From the NCBI GenBank assembly GCA_966211765.1, contig CBIHOV010000006.1, positions 186,001-250,000 on the forward strand: a DNA stretch of 64,000 nucleotides, read 5' to 3'. How positions within the stretch are numbered: the first letter of the stretch is position 1; the number at the start of each line of letters is the position of its first letter. A model generated the notes under the pieces. It had not been told where the DNA came from and ran no database searches. It saw only the letters and a list, made by a program, of their open reading frames with translations. This DNA is from Paraflavitalea sp966211765 (lineage in GTDB: Bacteria; Bacteroidota; Bacteroidia; Chitinophagales; Chitinophagaceae). The position numbers were made by a program, and so were the translations under genes. Shown here in pieces: positions 35,232 through 44,730 of the stretch.

Positions 35232-36146
35232 ATGTCTAGCCTGGATTATGAAGTAGCCGTTATTGGAGGAAGCCACGCAGGTCTGGCTGCTGCCCATACA
35301 TTGGGCAGGAGTAAGCGAAGAACCATTGTATTTGACACAGGCAGACCAAGAAACCTTACCAGCACCCATTCGCATAATTTATCGGGCAATGATGGAGCTT
35401 CTCCTGTTGACCTGCGGGCGGCGGCGCTTACTGATCTTCAGCGGTTCAGTCATGTATCCATCTCCCCGGAATCCGTTGTTAGGTTATCCGCTTCAGCAGG
35501 AGGTTATCGGCTCACCACTGAAAAGCAGCAGGTCATTACTGTGCGCAAGATCATATTGGCTACCGGTGTAACCGATCACCTGTTGCCTATTGAAGGTTTG
35601 CAGGCGCTCTGGGGAAAGAAGGTATTTCACTGCACCTATTGCCATGGCTGGGAGGCCAGGGATCAACCCGCACTAGTACTGGTAAAAGGTGTGATTGCCT
35701 GGGATGTAGGCATGACCCTTAGTCAATGGAACAGTCAACTAACCTTTCTATTGCATGGTACTGCTGTGGAAGATGCTGCCAAAAGAGATCAACTGTTACA
35801 AAAGGGATGGCCGCTGATCGAAACACCTGTTGTGCGGATAGCCGAAAGTGATACAGGGCTCATTGTTTCATTGGCCGACGGACAAACACTGACAAGTCCT
35901 GTTGTGTATACCAAACCTGTGCGCGTACAATTCAATAATGAGCTGGCCGTGATGCTGGGCTGTGAATTGACCAGGAGCGGTTCGGTGCTTACTGATGCTG
36001 CCATGCAAACTTCGGTACCTGGTGTATTTGCTGCCGGCGATCTGGCACATCCTGGTTATCACCAGGTATCGGAAGCCATCAGCACGGGGCATAAGGCAGC
36101 GGCTTTTTGTAACAACCAATTGAGCATGGAGGGATTTACCAGGTAA
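35232..36146 (+). CDS. NAD(P)/FAD-dependent dithiol oxidoreductase (thioredoxin-reductase-like)
   Basis: 304 residues. FAD-binding motif VAVIGGSHAGLAAAHTLGRS near the N terminus, THSHNLSGNDG, the redox pair CTYCHGWEARD (Cys about 134 and 137), and the C-terminal FAD motif GVFAAGDLAHPGYHQV. The architecture and the CxYCHGWE motif match the thioredoxin-reductase-like group that includes dithiol oxidases such as GliT and HlmI, which make disulfides in natural products. Many relatives have no known substrate. The ATG at 35232 gives the expected N terminus. It lies next to the Cys-rich peptide locus and may act on its thiols (inference only). Confidence 0.8.
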   Translation: MSSLDYEVAVIGGSHAGLAAAHTLGRSKRRTIVFDTGRPRNLTSTHSHNLSGNDGASPVDLRAAALTDLQRFSHVSISPESVVRLSASAGGYRLTTEKQQVITVRKIILATGVTDHLLPIEGLQALWGKKVFHCTYCHGWEARDQPALVLVKGVIAWDVGMTLSQWNSQLTFLLHGTAVEDAAKRDQLLQKGWPLIETPVVRIAESDTGLIVSLADGQTLTSPVVYTKPVRVQFNNELAVMLGCELTRSGSVLTDAAMQTSVPGVFAAGDLAHPGYHQVSEAISTGHKAAAFCNNQLSMEGFTR

Positions 36147-37044
36147 TGGCACGGAAGTTTCCATTGACCACCACGATGCTATCTGGATTTTCCTTCGAAT
36201 AAGCTGTAAAATGATAGGGGTTACTCGATTGATCAACCACGGGCCTTATTTTACAGGACTGATCAAGGCTGTATACTTTACCCGAGTATAAAAAACATTG
36301 GTACAAAAAATTGTATTCATAATCGGTGCTGAGGTCGATAAAAACAGGGGTCTTGATTTCTTTGTCATATCCGACAACAAATTCGGAGCGATATAGCTGT
36401 ACCATTATCGCCTTTTGAAGTAATGGATCGAATAGTAAGTAATAGCCAACTCCACAGGCCGTGCCGGTACATTTCTCGATATGGCCATTGAGCAATAAAT
36501 ATTCTTTGGTGCCAAATTTAATAAAATAGGAGTCCTCTACGTCGAGTTGAATGTTGTTTATATATTCGGACCCCGACTGTGTAGTATCTATCTCAATGCC
36601 TGGCCTCATTTCACGGCCATTGATATACAATCGCCTGGGAGCATAGGCAGCGAGGTCTGGATCGATCAGTTTTACAACGAACCGTTTATTACGCAAGACC
36701 TGGGTGCCGGCAATCGGATTTTCGTCCTTGTCATATTTGTAAATAATGGTGTCGGAAAAGCCGGATGATATTTTGGTAACGCCGTTGGTATCTACCAATA
36801 ATGCGATCAGTTTTTTGTAAGCCTCTCCGTTTTTGTCAGAAAGGAGGATGGCTTTGGGTTTTATTGCATAAAAGCTATCACGTGTATGTTGGGTTTGGAT
36901 AGAATCGGCAATATGGTCGCTTTCAGAATACGGATTCATGGCGGTATCTACAAGCGCAATTACTGATTCGGGAATAGGGGGCTGTTTCTTGGGTTTGCAG
37001 GCAGTGGCGGCAAGCGCCATACAAGCTATCAGGAGCAGTTTCAT
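36136..37044 (-). CDS. Hypothetical lipoprotein
   Basis: 302 residues. Lipoprotein signal MKLLLIACMALAATACKPKK with Cys at residue 16. The mature part is mixed (DTAMNPYSESDHIADSIQTQ; GVGYYLLFDPLLQKAIMVQL; VFIDLSTDYEYNFLYQCFLY) with no recognised domain. Its last 11 bases overlap the convergent flavoprotein gene's 3' end. The ATG at 37044 was chosen for the lipobox; an in-frame start at 37059 is also possible. Probably periplasmic or outer-membrane anchored. Confidence 0.65.
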   Translation of the reverse strand: MKLLLIACMALAATACKPKKQPPIPESVIALVDTAMNPYSESDHIADSIQTQHTRDSFYAIKPKAILLSDKNGEAYKKLIALLVDTNGVTKISSGFSDTIIYKYDKDENPIAGTQVLRNKRFVVKLIDPDLAAYAPRRLYINGREMRPGIEIDTTQSGSEYINNIQLDVEDSYFIKFGTKEYLLLNGHIEKCTGTACGVGYYLLFDPLLQKAIMVQLYRSEFVVGYDKEIKTPVFIDLSTDYEYNFLYQCFLYSGKVYSLDQSCKIRPVVDQSSNPYHFTAYSKENPDSIVVVNGNFRAITW

Positions 37045-37265
37045 CGATCGCGATTCCATAAAGAAGGGGAGGTGGGGTTATTTACCTGCTCCAAGATCGA
37101 CAATAAGATCCAATATGCAGAACCCGGGCACCATCCGGAAATAATAAAGTTTCCCTAAATCTTTGTAGCAAACTGATCGGAGAACCCCATACTACAAATT
37201 GAGTATTTCCCACGCAGCCGGAACGATGAACTTTTGCATACATCAATCACTTTAAGTTCCAGGCA

Positions 37266-40200
37266 ATGAAAAAGATAATACTCTACCTACTGCTTTTGGC
37301 CCTAATCGCCCAGGGCTGTCGCAAGAACGACAACGGCGGCACCGACAAACCTCCACCCAATCCCCAACTTCCCAAAGAAGGGGTGGTGGTGAACACCAAC
37401 GTATTTGGAAGGATCGTGGACGAGCTGGACAAACCGCTGTCGGGCGTGGCTGTGACCGGAGGTGGCAAAACCACCAATACGGATGAGAACGGCATTTACA
37501 TGCTGATGAATGCACAACTCGATCAAGCCAGGGCTTACCTGACGGCTGTAAAGCAAGGCTACTTTAAAGGCTCCCGTATCTTCCAGCCCATCAAAAATGG
37601 CATGTCCAAACCCTCGCTGATCAAAATGCTCACGATGAAAAGCATTGGCACCATTAGCGCCACTACCGGCGGAGCAGCTGAATCAACAGGAGGTATTAAA
37701 ATCGAATTGCCTGCAGGCGCTGTTGACAATTATACCGGCCAGGTAAATGTGGTGGCCAATTATGTAAACCCCACCAGCCCCGATTTCTTTGCCCGTATGC
37801 CGGGCGACCTGGCTGCGGACAATGCCGACAACAAAAGAGGCGCACTTATTTCTTATGGCATGTCGCACCTCGACTTGTTGGATGACAAAGGCAATAAGCT
37901 CACCATCAAAGCCGGCAAAGAGGTGACGGTTACCTTACCCGTACCGCAAAAACTGCAAAGCTCGGCCACTGCTTCCATCGACATGTGGTACTTCGATGAA
38001 ACAAAAGGCATCTGGAGGCAGGAAGGAAAGGGTACTTACCAAAATGGTAAATATGTTGGCAAGGTGAAGCACTTCTCGGTATGGAACTACGACCATTGGA
38101 ATCCCATCATGATCCTGCCGATGTTCCTGCGCTGGATACTTCCCAATATCTCCAGCATGCCGCCCGATGATATCGAGAAAATTGTCAATAATCCGCCCGA
38201 CTTCATCCTGCAGGTGCGCGATAAGAAAACACAAAACACCTTATATACCAATACCTTTCCTCCACCCGTACCCAATCCCAATAACAATCCTCCCGGTGGC
38301 ACCAGCTCCGTTACTTTCCCACTCCCCAGTATGACCGACGTGATGGAGGTCACGGTCATGCCGGTGCAACCCGGGGGACCCGATTATCCCGCCAACCCCA
38401 ACTATACGCCCACGGGCGGCGAGGTTCCTCCGGCTGCACCCACATTTGCCAATGAAGGACAAAGTGTTACTATTGAAGTTACACCCACCAATCCTCCTTC
38501 TACCATCACCATTACCCTTCCTCCCGCCAGTAGTGGCGGCGGCAATGGTGAAACGGTGGTCAATGTGAATGGCAAAGCAGTGAACTGCGAAAACAAAGCG
38601 GTGACTACAGGCTATGCATTCCTGAGCATGCGCAGCGGCAACACCATTGTGAAGAGTACGACGGCCCCCATCTTCGGCTCGGAAGGAAGATTCACGGTGC
38701 AATACCTGTTCATGCGTGCGCTCCCCAACCGCATCGACAATGTGGTACTCACGGTGTACGATGTGGTTACGGGTAAAAAGAGCCAGGATATAAAGATCAA
38801 TGTCAATCCTTCGGTAGTACATATGATCCAGGACGCAGTGAAAGTATGCGATAACCCGGGCCCGGGCCCAGGCACTGACAAAATATACCAGGGCAATTAT
38901 TCCATTAACGATGCCGCCAGCCTGAAAGCATTTATCGATTCCGGCTATACGACGGTGACGGGTACGTTGTATGTTTCCAACATGACGGATCTGGGCGGCA
39001 TTATTAAACTGAAGAAAGTATGGGGACTGGAATTGCGCAGGAATAATGTGACCAGCCTGGGGGGCTTGGCAGAACTCGAAGACATGTCCTGGTTAACGTT
39101 GGTGGAGAACGGTCAACTGGTCAACGCATCATTTCCCAAGCTGGCCAGCAAAAGCATACAGGGCATTCATATCAACTACAACCTTTCCCTGGTGGCGCTC
39201 ACCCTGCCTTCTATTGAATCGATAAGTCCCCTGGGTAATGATAATATTTCTATCACCGGTAATCCCTTATTGAAAACCTTGTCTATTCCCAATTTGAAGT
39301 CGGTAGACAAATGCGGCTATATCGAGATCACCAATACCTTACTCACCAACCTGAATACTTTTGCCAATGCGAGTGGTACGCTGGGATCGTGGGGACTCAC
39401 GCTGACAGATAATCCAGACCTTACTTCGGTAAGCGGACTAAAGAATATAGTGTGCACCGGAAGATTGACCATCGATCAGTGTCTCAAACTGACCACACTC
39501 GAAGGGATCAATATACCATCGGTGGTGACAGATTGGGTGGCCCTTACGCGGAATGATGCGCTCACGGATATCACCGCCGTGTCGAATAAATTAAAATCAA
39601 CCGGAGGACTGACCATTAGTTTGCACAAGGCATTGAAAACAGCCCACTTTCCGCTGTACGAGAAAGGAAATATTACCTGCAAGGACAATGGGGAACTTAC
39701 CACGCTCACCATGCCCCTGTTCAGGGAAGCCGAAGCTATAAACCTTACCCACAATGTGAAGCTGGCCACGATCAATATGAATGCCTTGGAAAAGCTACCC
39801 AATGGTATTCACATGGATGGCGGCCTCGAAACGGTACAGGCGCTTACTGCCTTCGATCTGCCGGCATTGAAGACCTGCGGAAGGTTTACTATCCAAAATT
39901 GTCCGGGTATCACGAACCTGGATGGTTTTGCCAACCTGGAAACTGTGGATGGAGATCTTACTATTTCAAATGCAAATATCCCGGGCGCCAGTATAAAGCT
40001 GCAGACGATCAACGGATTTAACAAGTTGACGAATGTCAGGTTCTCACTTGTTTTGGAAACAGCTGCAGGGTCGGGAGATCGTCTGGTTGGATACGATGGC
40101 CCGCTAAAAAGTATCACAGGTTTTAAGACTCTGAAAACGGTGGGGGCTATGTTTACTATCGGTGGCAAGAACCTGACAGATGTTTCAGGTTTCGCCAACC

Positions 40201-40664
40201 TGGAGAGCGTTGGGCAAGACCTTAGGATCATGACAACAGGGTTAACCGGACTGGGTGGTTTGGCTAAACTGACCTCTTCAGGCCTTAACGAAAACCGTTT
40301 GATCTCCATTGCCGATAATACTAAGCTCACTTCCCTCACCGGGCTGGCATCCATCACCAATATCGTGGGCATATATGTGGCCAGGAACCCTGAATTGCTC
40401 AACCTGGATGGCCTGGAGAAAGTGAAAGCAATGCGCTATGGTATGACGATCGGCCAGAACGATAAGCTGGCCAACCTCAATGGGCTCAGCAATGTGGATG
40501 GCGCCATTACCAGCATCACCATCAATGAGAATAAGGTATTGAAGAACTTGTGCGGCATTACCAAAGTGGTGAAGGCCGGGGCCATCAGCGGTGGATATTA
40601 TGTTACCAACAATGCTTATAATCCCACCCAGCCGCAAATAATAGCCGGGCAATGCAGTCAATAA
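37266..40664 (+). CDS. Large modular lipoprotein with L-domain (LRR-like) repeats
   Basis: 1132 residues. Lipobox ALIAQGCRK (Cys 18); CarboxypepD_reg-like domain (FGRIVDELDKPLSGVAVTGG) at about 45-115; a module at about 125-275 with IELPAGAVDN, ARMPGDLAADN, SYGMSHLDLLDDKGN and WYFDETKGIWRQEGKG ... KHFSVWNYDHW, as in animal FAM171/CILP-type modules; a Pro-rich Ig-like stretch to about 530; then receptor-L-domain/LRR-like repeats (VWGLELRRNNVTSLGGLAEL; ITNLDGFANLETVDGDLTIS) to the end, finishing with a Cys near the C terminus. Likely a surface-exposed binding protein. Monocistronic. Confidence 0.75.
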   Translation: MKKIILYLLLLALIAQGCRKNDNGGTDKPPPNPQLPKEGVVVNTNVFGRIVDELDKPLSGVAVTGGGKTTNTDENGIYMLMNAQLDQARAYLTAVKQGYFKGSRIFQPIKNGMSKPSLIKMLTMKSIGTISATTGGAAESTGGIKIELPAGAVDNYTGQVNVVANYVNPTSPDFFARMPGDLAADNADNKRGALISYGMSHLDLLDDKGNKLTIKAGKEVTVTLPVPQKLQSSATASIDMWYFDETKGIWRQEGKGTYQNGKYVGKVKHFSVWNYDHWNPIMILPMFLRWILPNISSMPPDDIEKIVNNPPDFILQVRDKKTQNTLYTNTFPPPVPNPNNNPPGGTSSVTFPLPSMTDVMEVTVMPVQPGGPDYPANPNYTPTGGEVPPAAPTFANEGQSVTIEVTPTNPPSTITITLPPASSGGGNGETVVNVNGKAVNCENKAVTTGYAFLSMRSGNTIVKSTTAPIFGSEGRFTVQYLFMRALPNRIDNVVLTVYDVVTGKKSQDIKINVNPSVVHMIQDAVKVCDNPGPGPGTDKIYQGNYSINDAASLKAFIDSGYTTVTGTLYVSNMTDLGGIIKLKKVWGLELRRNNVTSLGGLAELEDMSWLTLVENGQLVNASFPKLASKSIQGIHINYNLSLVALTLPSIESISPLGNDNISITGNPLLKTLSIPNLKSVDKCGYIEITNTLLTNLNTFANASGTLGSWGLTLTDNPDLTSVSGLKNIVCTGRLTIDQCLKLTTLEGINIPSVVTDWVALTRNDALTDITAVSNKLKSTGGLTISLHKALKTAHFPLYEKGNITCKDNGELTTLTMPLFREAEAINLTHNVKLATINMNALEKLPNGIHMDGGLETVQALTAFDLPALKTCGRFTIQNCPGITNLDGFANLETVDGDLTISNANIPGASIKLQTINGFNKLTNVRFSLVLETAAGSGDRLVGYDGPLKSITGFKTLKTVGAMFTIGGKNLTDVSGFANLESVGQDLRIMTTGLTGLGGLAKLTSSGLNENRLISIADNTKLTSLTGLASITNIVGIYVARNPELLNLDGLEKVKAMRYGMTIGQNDKLANLNGLSNVDGAITSITINENKVLKNLCGITKVVKAGAISGGYYVTNNAYNPTQPQIIAGQCSQ

Positions 40665-40676
40665 CCCGGAAACCGG

Positions 40677-40684
40677 TATGTTTG
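40677..40684 (+). promoter_or_regulatory. Candidate -7 element of the NarL-type two-component operon
   Basis: TATGTTTG, full match to TAnnTTTG, 18 bases before the kinase ATG. No clear TTTG at the expected distance upstream. Confidence 0.4.
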
Positions 40685-40702
40685 AGGAATAATACTGCTT
40701 AG

Positions 40703-42679
40703 ATGATCCGCCTTACGATAGCCCTGATCATACAGTTGATGTTGGCAACCATGGCGGTTGCTCAAACCAGCACGATAGACAGCTTATTACAGGCTGTCTA
40801 TCGTGCCGGTAATGAAAAGGACCAGCTCTCTGCCATACTTGGTCTCTGCGACGAGTACCAAAGCGTGAACCGCGATACACTCGATCATTATGCGTATAAG
40901 GCAAGAGCAATGGCCATCAAAAAGGGCGATAAAAAAGCGATAGCGCTGGCAGAGATAGCTGTTGCCAACGATTATTTCAGGTGGGGATGGGTAGATAGCG
41001 CCATAGTAGTTATTGATCCCGTTATAAAAAGCAACAAAGTGACTGTGCCTGACGAAAGAGCCATCTACTTCAAAGCGGTGAGGCAGCAGGCATTGTACTA
41101 TGGAAGCCGGAGCAAATACCCTGAAGCATTGACCAATTTATACCGCATCGTGAATGAAGCGGAAAAGTATAAAGATTCGATGGTGATCAGCACCAACATG
41201 AATACGATCGGCTCGATCGCGATTGCCCGGGAAGCGCCTACTGAAGCCCTGCAATGGCTAAGGCGTGCATTAGCTTACCTGGATGAACTGCCCCGCTACA
41301 ACCTGGTGCGAGCAGCTGTTTATGTAAACCTGGCCCAGGCGCATTTATTGAACAATCACCTGGATTCAGCGATCTTGTATGGCGAAAATGGAATTCAGCT
41401 GTTAAAGAACGGACAAAACCTCAACAGCCTGGCCATGGCCCTGCAAAGGCAATCAAATATCTATTTGAAGGCCGGCCACCATAACAAAGCAGAATCGGCG
41501 CTGCAGGAAATGATTGGTGTAAGGGAAAAGATGGGTGATGGAGCTGTATGGACGGATGACCATATTTCACTCATCAATTTTTACATCACCACCAAACAAA
41601 TAGACAAGGCAATCGCTTATTGCAACGACAAACTACAGCGTGGAGATTTAAACAGTACGGTGACCGGGCAGGCAAAAACATTTACGAATACCTTGAGTCT
41701 GCGCATTGGATATTATGACCTGCTGGCCAAATGTTATAAGATCAAAGGCGATACAAAAGCCTATGAGCAAACACTGGAACAGATCATTCTTGCTAAAGAC
41801 TCTTTATCCGATGCGGAAGCAGAACTGGCAATAGCAGAAATACAGACAAAATACGAAGTACAGAAAAAGGAGAACACGATCATACAACAACAACTCACCA
41901 TTGCGCAAAAGAACAATATCCTGGTACTGGGGTTAAGCGCGGGCGCCCTGGTGATCCTTATTTCTTTTATGGTGTTCAGGGATTACCGGAAAAAACAACG
42001 GATTAAAATGGAAAAGATGATCGGGCATGAGAAGCTCATGGCCATCAAAGCCATTGCTGATGCGGAAGAGAACGAGCGCAAGCGCATAGCTGCCGATCTC
42101 CATGATAACCTGGGGGCCTATGCCGCTTCCATCGCCTCCAACCTGGATATCATTCAGGCCAATGGTATCAGCGAAGAGAACCGCACAGCACTTGCCGAAT
42201 TGAAAAACAATTCCCAAACCATGGTGGCGCAATTAAGTGATACCATCTGGGCATTGAATAAAGACAGCCTTACCCTCACGGCCATCAGCGACCGGATCAA
42301 AGTGTTCCTCAGCCGCATACGGAAAAGCTACCAGGGTATAGAGATGGATGTAATAGAGCATATTGAGCAGGATATTTCTATACCGCCTACTCAGGCCTTC
42401 CATCTTTTCCAGGTGATACAGGAAGCCGTTACAAATGCCGTAAAACACAGTGGCGCCAGGCAGATCAAGGTTGAAGTGGAAGGCAATACGAGCTGGAAAA
42501 TAATTGTTAGTGACAATGGCAGGGGTATGAGCCAGGAAATTTCTACCTTACAGGGTGGGGGCAATGGCCTGAAGAATATGCAGGCCCGTGCCTCGGTGGC
42601 AGGATGGCATATAGCCTGGCAAGCCGGTGAGCATGCAGGTACGATAGTGACCATTGAATTGATATCTGTGCAAATTTAA
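40703..42679 (+). CDS. TPR-containing sensor histidine kinase (HisKA_3, NarL type)
   Basis: 658 residues. Signal peptide (MIRLTIALIIQLMLATMAVA), TPR-like helices to about 370, membrane helix (NILVLGLSAGALVILISFMVF) near 412-432, then HisKA_3 with ENERKRIAADLHDNLGAYAA (phosphoacceptor His near 467) and HATPase_c with AVTNAVKHSGARQ and VSDNGRGM. Paired with the LuxR-type regulator 10 bases downstream. The periplasmic TPR domain is the likely sensor; ligand unknown. Confidence 0.92.
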   Translation: MIRLTIALIIQLMLATMAVAQTSTIDSLLQAVYRAGNEKDQLSAILGLCDEYQSVNRDTLDHYAYKARAMAIKKGDKKAIALAEIAVANDYFRWGWVDSAIVVIDPVIKSNKVTVPDERAIYFKAVRQQALYYGSRSKYPEALTNLYRIVNEAEKYKDSMVISTNMNTIGSIAIAREAPTEALQWLRRALAYLDELPRYNLVRAAVYVNLAQAHLLNNHLDSAILYGENGIQLLKNGQNLNSLAMALQRQSNIYLKAGHHNKAESALQEMIGVREKMGDGAVWTDDHISLINFYITTKQIDKAIAYCNDKLQRGDLNSTVTGQAKTFTNTLSLRIGYYDLLAKCYKIKGDTKAYEQTLEQIILAKDSLSDAEAELAIAEIQTKYEVQKKENTIIQQQLTIAQKNNILVLGLSAGALVILISFMVFRDYRKKQRIKMEKMIGHEKLMAIKAIADAEENERKRIAADLHDNLGAYAASIASNLDIIQANGISEENRTALAELKNNSQTMVAQLSDTIWALNKDSLTLTAISDRIKVFLSRIRKSYQGIEMDVIEHIEQDISIPPTQAFHLFQVIQEAVTNAVKHSGARQIKVEVEGNTSWKIIVSDNGRGMSQEISTLQGGGNGLKNMQARASVAGWHIAWQAGEHAGTIVTIELISVQI

Positions 42680-42689
42680 AATTGATACC

Positions 42690-43367
42690 ATGGAATTCAG
42701 GATAGCGCTGGCAGAAGACAATGCGGTAAACCGGAACACTTTTATGCAGAAGCTGAAAGTATCGGGGCGGATGGAACTTGTATTTGAAGCGCGCAATGGC
42801 AACGATTGCCTGGAGCAATTAAAGGGATTGTCGCATACCGGCCTGCCGGAAGTGATCTTTATGGACCTTGAAATGCCTGAACTGGACGGTATTGAAACGA
42901 TCCGTATTGCCAAAACACTGTACCCGCATATCCAGTTTATTGTACTCACTGTATTTGATGACGATACTAAAATATTTGAAGCCATCAGGGCCGGTGCATC
43001 GGGTTATATTTTGAAACATGAACCGGCCGCAGTACTGGAAGCTGCTGTAGTGGAAGTGTTGCAAACCGGCGGAGCGCCCATGAGTCCGGCCATTGCACGC
43101 AAAGCCCTTCAGTTATTAAGCCGCGCCACCAGCCCGGCACAGGAGTTGACCACCACGCAGGAGATACCAGTCAACATCACCGAAAGAGAACAAGAGATAT
43201 TACAACACATGGTGAGTGGATGGGATGCCAAGCGCATAGCGGTGGAATTGCAGGTAAGCGTGCTCACCATCAGAAAACACATCGCCAATATTTATGATAA
43301 GTTGCATGTCAACTCCCGCGCACAGGTAATATCCCTCGCACACAAGAACAAATGGTTGAAAGGGTAG
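42690..43367 (+). CDS. LuxR/NarL-family response regulator
   Basis: 225 residues. Receiver domain with acidic pair E8/D9, phosphoacceptor D59 in VIFMDLEMPELDG and LKHEPAA as the Lys site; LuxR helix-turn-helix at the C terminus (NITEREQEILQHMVSGWDAK; ISVLTIRKH-like VSVLTIRKHIANIYDKLHVN). It is phosphorylated by the kinase encoded just upstream and should regulate sigma-70-type promoters. Confidence 0.93.
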   Translation: MEFRIALAEDNAVNRNTFMQKLKVSGRMELVFEARNGNDCLEQLKGLSHTGLPEVIFMDLEMPELDGIETIRIAKTLYPHIQFIVLTVFDDDTKIFEAIRAGASGYILKHEPAAVLEAAVVEVLQTGGAPMSPAIARKALQLLSRATSPAQELTTTQEIPVNITEREQEILQHMVSGWDAKRIAVELQVSVLTIRKHIANIYDKLHVNSRAQVISLAHKNKWLKG

Positions 43368-43387
43368 GGCAGTTGATCAACACCGTT

Positions 43388-43419
43388 TTTGATGATTTAA
43401 AACTTTCCCCTTATTTTTA
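43388..43419 (+). promoter_or_regulatory. Candidate promoter of the MFS transporter gene
   Basis: TTTG (43388-43391), 20 bases, TATTTTTA (43412-43419; one mismatch to TAnnTTTG), 21 bases before the ATG. Confidence 0.5.
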
Positions 43420-43440
43420 GAACAGCAGCCCCTAAGCCTC

Positions 43441-44730
43441 ATGTTTCTAAAAAAGGATAACAAAACGATCAATGCCTGGTGTTGGTACGACTGGGCCAAC
43501 TCCAGTTATTCGTTGGTGATTACCTCGGCTATATTTCCCAGTTACTTCCTTAGTCTCGAAATGACAGGTCCGCGAACGGCCTGGTGGCAACAACTCAGCA
43601 ACTCTGTGCTGTATGCCTATATGTATTCATTCGCCAGCCTGTTGATCATGTTCTTAAGTCCGCTCTTTGGCTCCATTGCCGACTATGCCGGGCGGAAGAA
43701 ACGATTCATGCAGCGCTTCTCTTATATCGGGGCGATCAGCTGTGTATTGCTCTACTTTTCATCGGCCGATTATTTATTGATCACTGCGGGCTTGTTCATC
43801 GTGTCCAGTGTTTGCTATAGCCTGGGCGTTGTATTTTATAATGCTTATATCCCGGAGATCGCGACACCTGATCAATACGATACGGTAAGCGCCAAAGGGT
43901 TTGCCTGGGGTTATCTGGGTGGTATGATCGCCCTGGTGATCAGTCTGCTCGTTATCCAGTATGCTGCAGTAATAGGTTTTACAGCTGCTCAGATCAAGGC
44001 AGCCATTCCCATACGTGTATCCTTTGTCTTCATTGGTGTTTGGTGGCTCTTGTTTGCTGCGTATTCATTGAAGGGATTACCTCCCGATGGCAGGCATCAA
44101 CCCATCAATGCCAAAATAATATTTCAATCCTATGCCCGCATCCTGCAGGCATTCCGGCGGGCACGCAAGCACAAGCTAATTGCCTTGTTCCTGCTGGCCT
44201 TCTTCTTTTATAATATGGGCGTAACTACCATCATGGGCATGTCGAGTGTATTTGCAACCAAGACCCTGCAGCTCACCACTCCCCACCTGATCGGTGTGAT
44301 CCTCATCCTGCAATTGCTGGCCATCGCAGGCTCCTGGCTGTTTGTAATAGTGGCTAAAAGATCTACCAACCTGATGGCCATCAAAACGGCTGTTGCCTTT
44401 TGGGTGGTCGTATGCTTTATAGGCTATTCAGTACAGAACATTACGCAGTTCTACATCATGGCCTGCCTGGTGGGCCTGGTGATGGGCGGTACGCAATCAT
44501 TGTCTAGATCAGCTTTTGCCACGCTCATCCAGGGCGAGGAGGATGAATACGCCACCTGGTTCGGCCTGTATGATGTATTGGATAAAATCGGCGTGGTAGC
44601 CGGCACTTTCTTATTTGGCTGGATAGAATACATGACGGGCTCCATGCGCGCCAGCGTGGCCACGCTGAGCGTGTTTTTCCTCATTGGGTTTATATTCCTT
44701 CAACTAATCAATAAAGCTTGGAAAAGATAA
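43441..44730 (+). CDS. MFS transporter, UMF1/Atg22-like
   Basis: 429 residues with about 12 membrane helices. The opening INAWCWYDWANSSYSLVITS and the loop SPLFGSIADYAGRKKRFM are typical of UMF1-family transporters (relatives of vacuolar Atg22 amino-acid effluxers), with the late motif VMGGTQSLSRSAFA also characteristic. It sits in the inner membrane; substrate unknown. It overlaps the downstream CDP-alcohol phosphatidyltransferase-like gene by 13 bases, so the two are cotranscribed. Confidence 0.88.
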   Translation: MFLKKDNKTINAWCWYDWANSSYSLVITSAIFPSYFLSLEMTGPRTAWWQQLSNSVLYAYMYSFASLLIMFLSPLFGSIADYAGRKKRFMQRFSYIGAISCVLLYFSSADYLLITAGLFIVSSVCYSLGVVFYNAYIPEIATPDQYDTVSAKGFAWGYLGGMIALVISLLVIQYAAVIGFTAAQIKAAIPIRVSFVFIGVWWLLFAAYSLKGLPPDGRHQPINAKIIFQSYARILQAFRRARKHKLIALFLLAFFFYNMGVTTIMGMSSVFATKTLQLTTPHLIGVILILQLLAIAGSWLFVIVAKRSTNLMAIKTAVAFWVVVCFIGYSVQNITQFYIMACLVGLVMGGTQSLSRSAFATLIQGEEDEYATWFGLYDVLDKIGVVAGTFLFGWIEYMTGSMRASVATLSVFFLIGFIFLQLINKAWKR

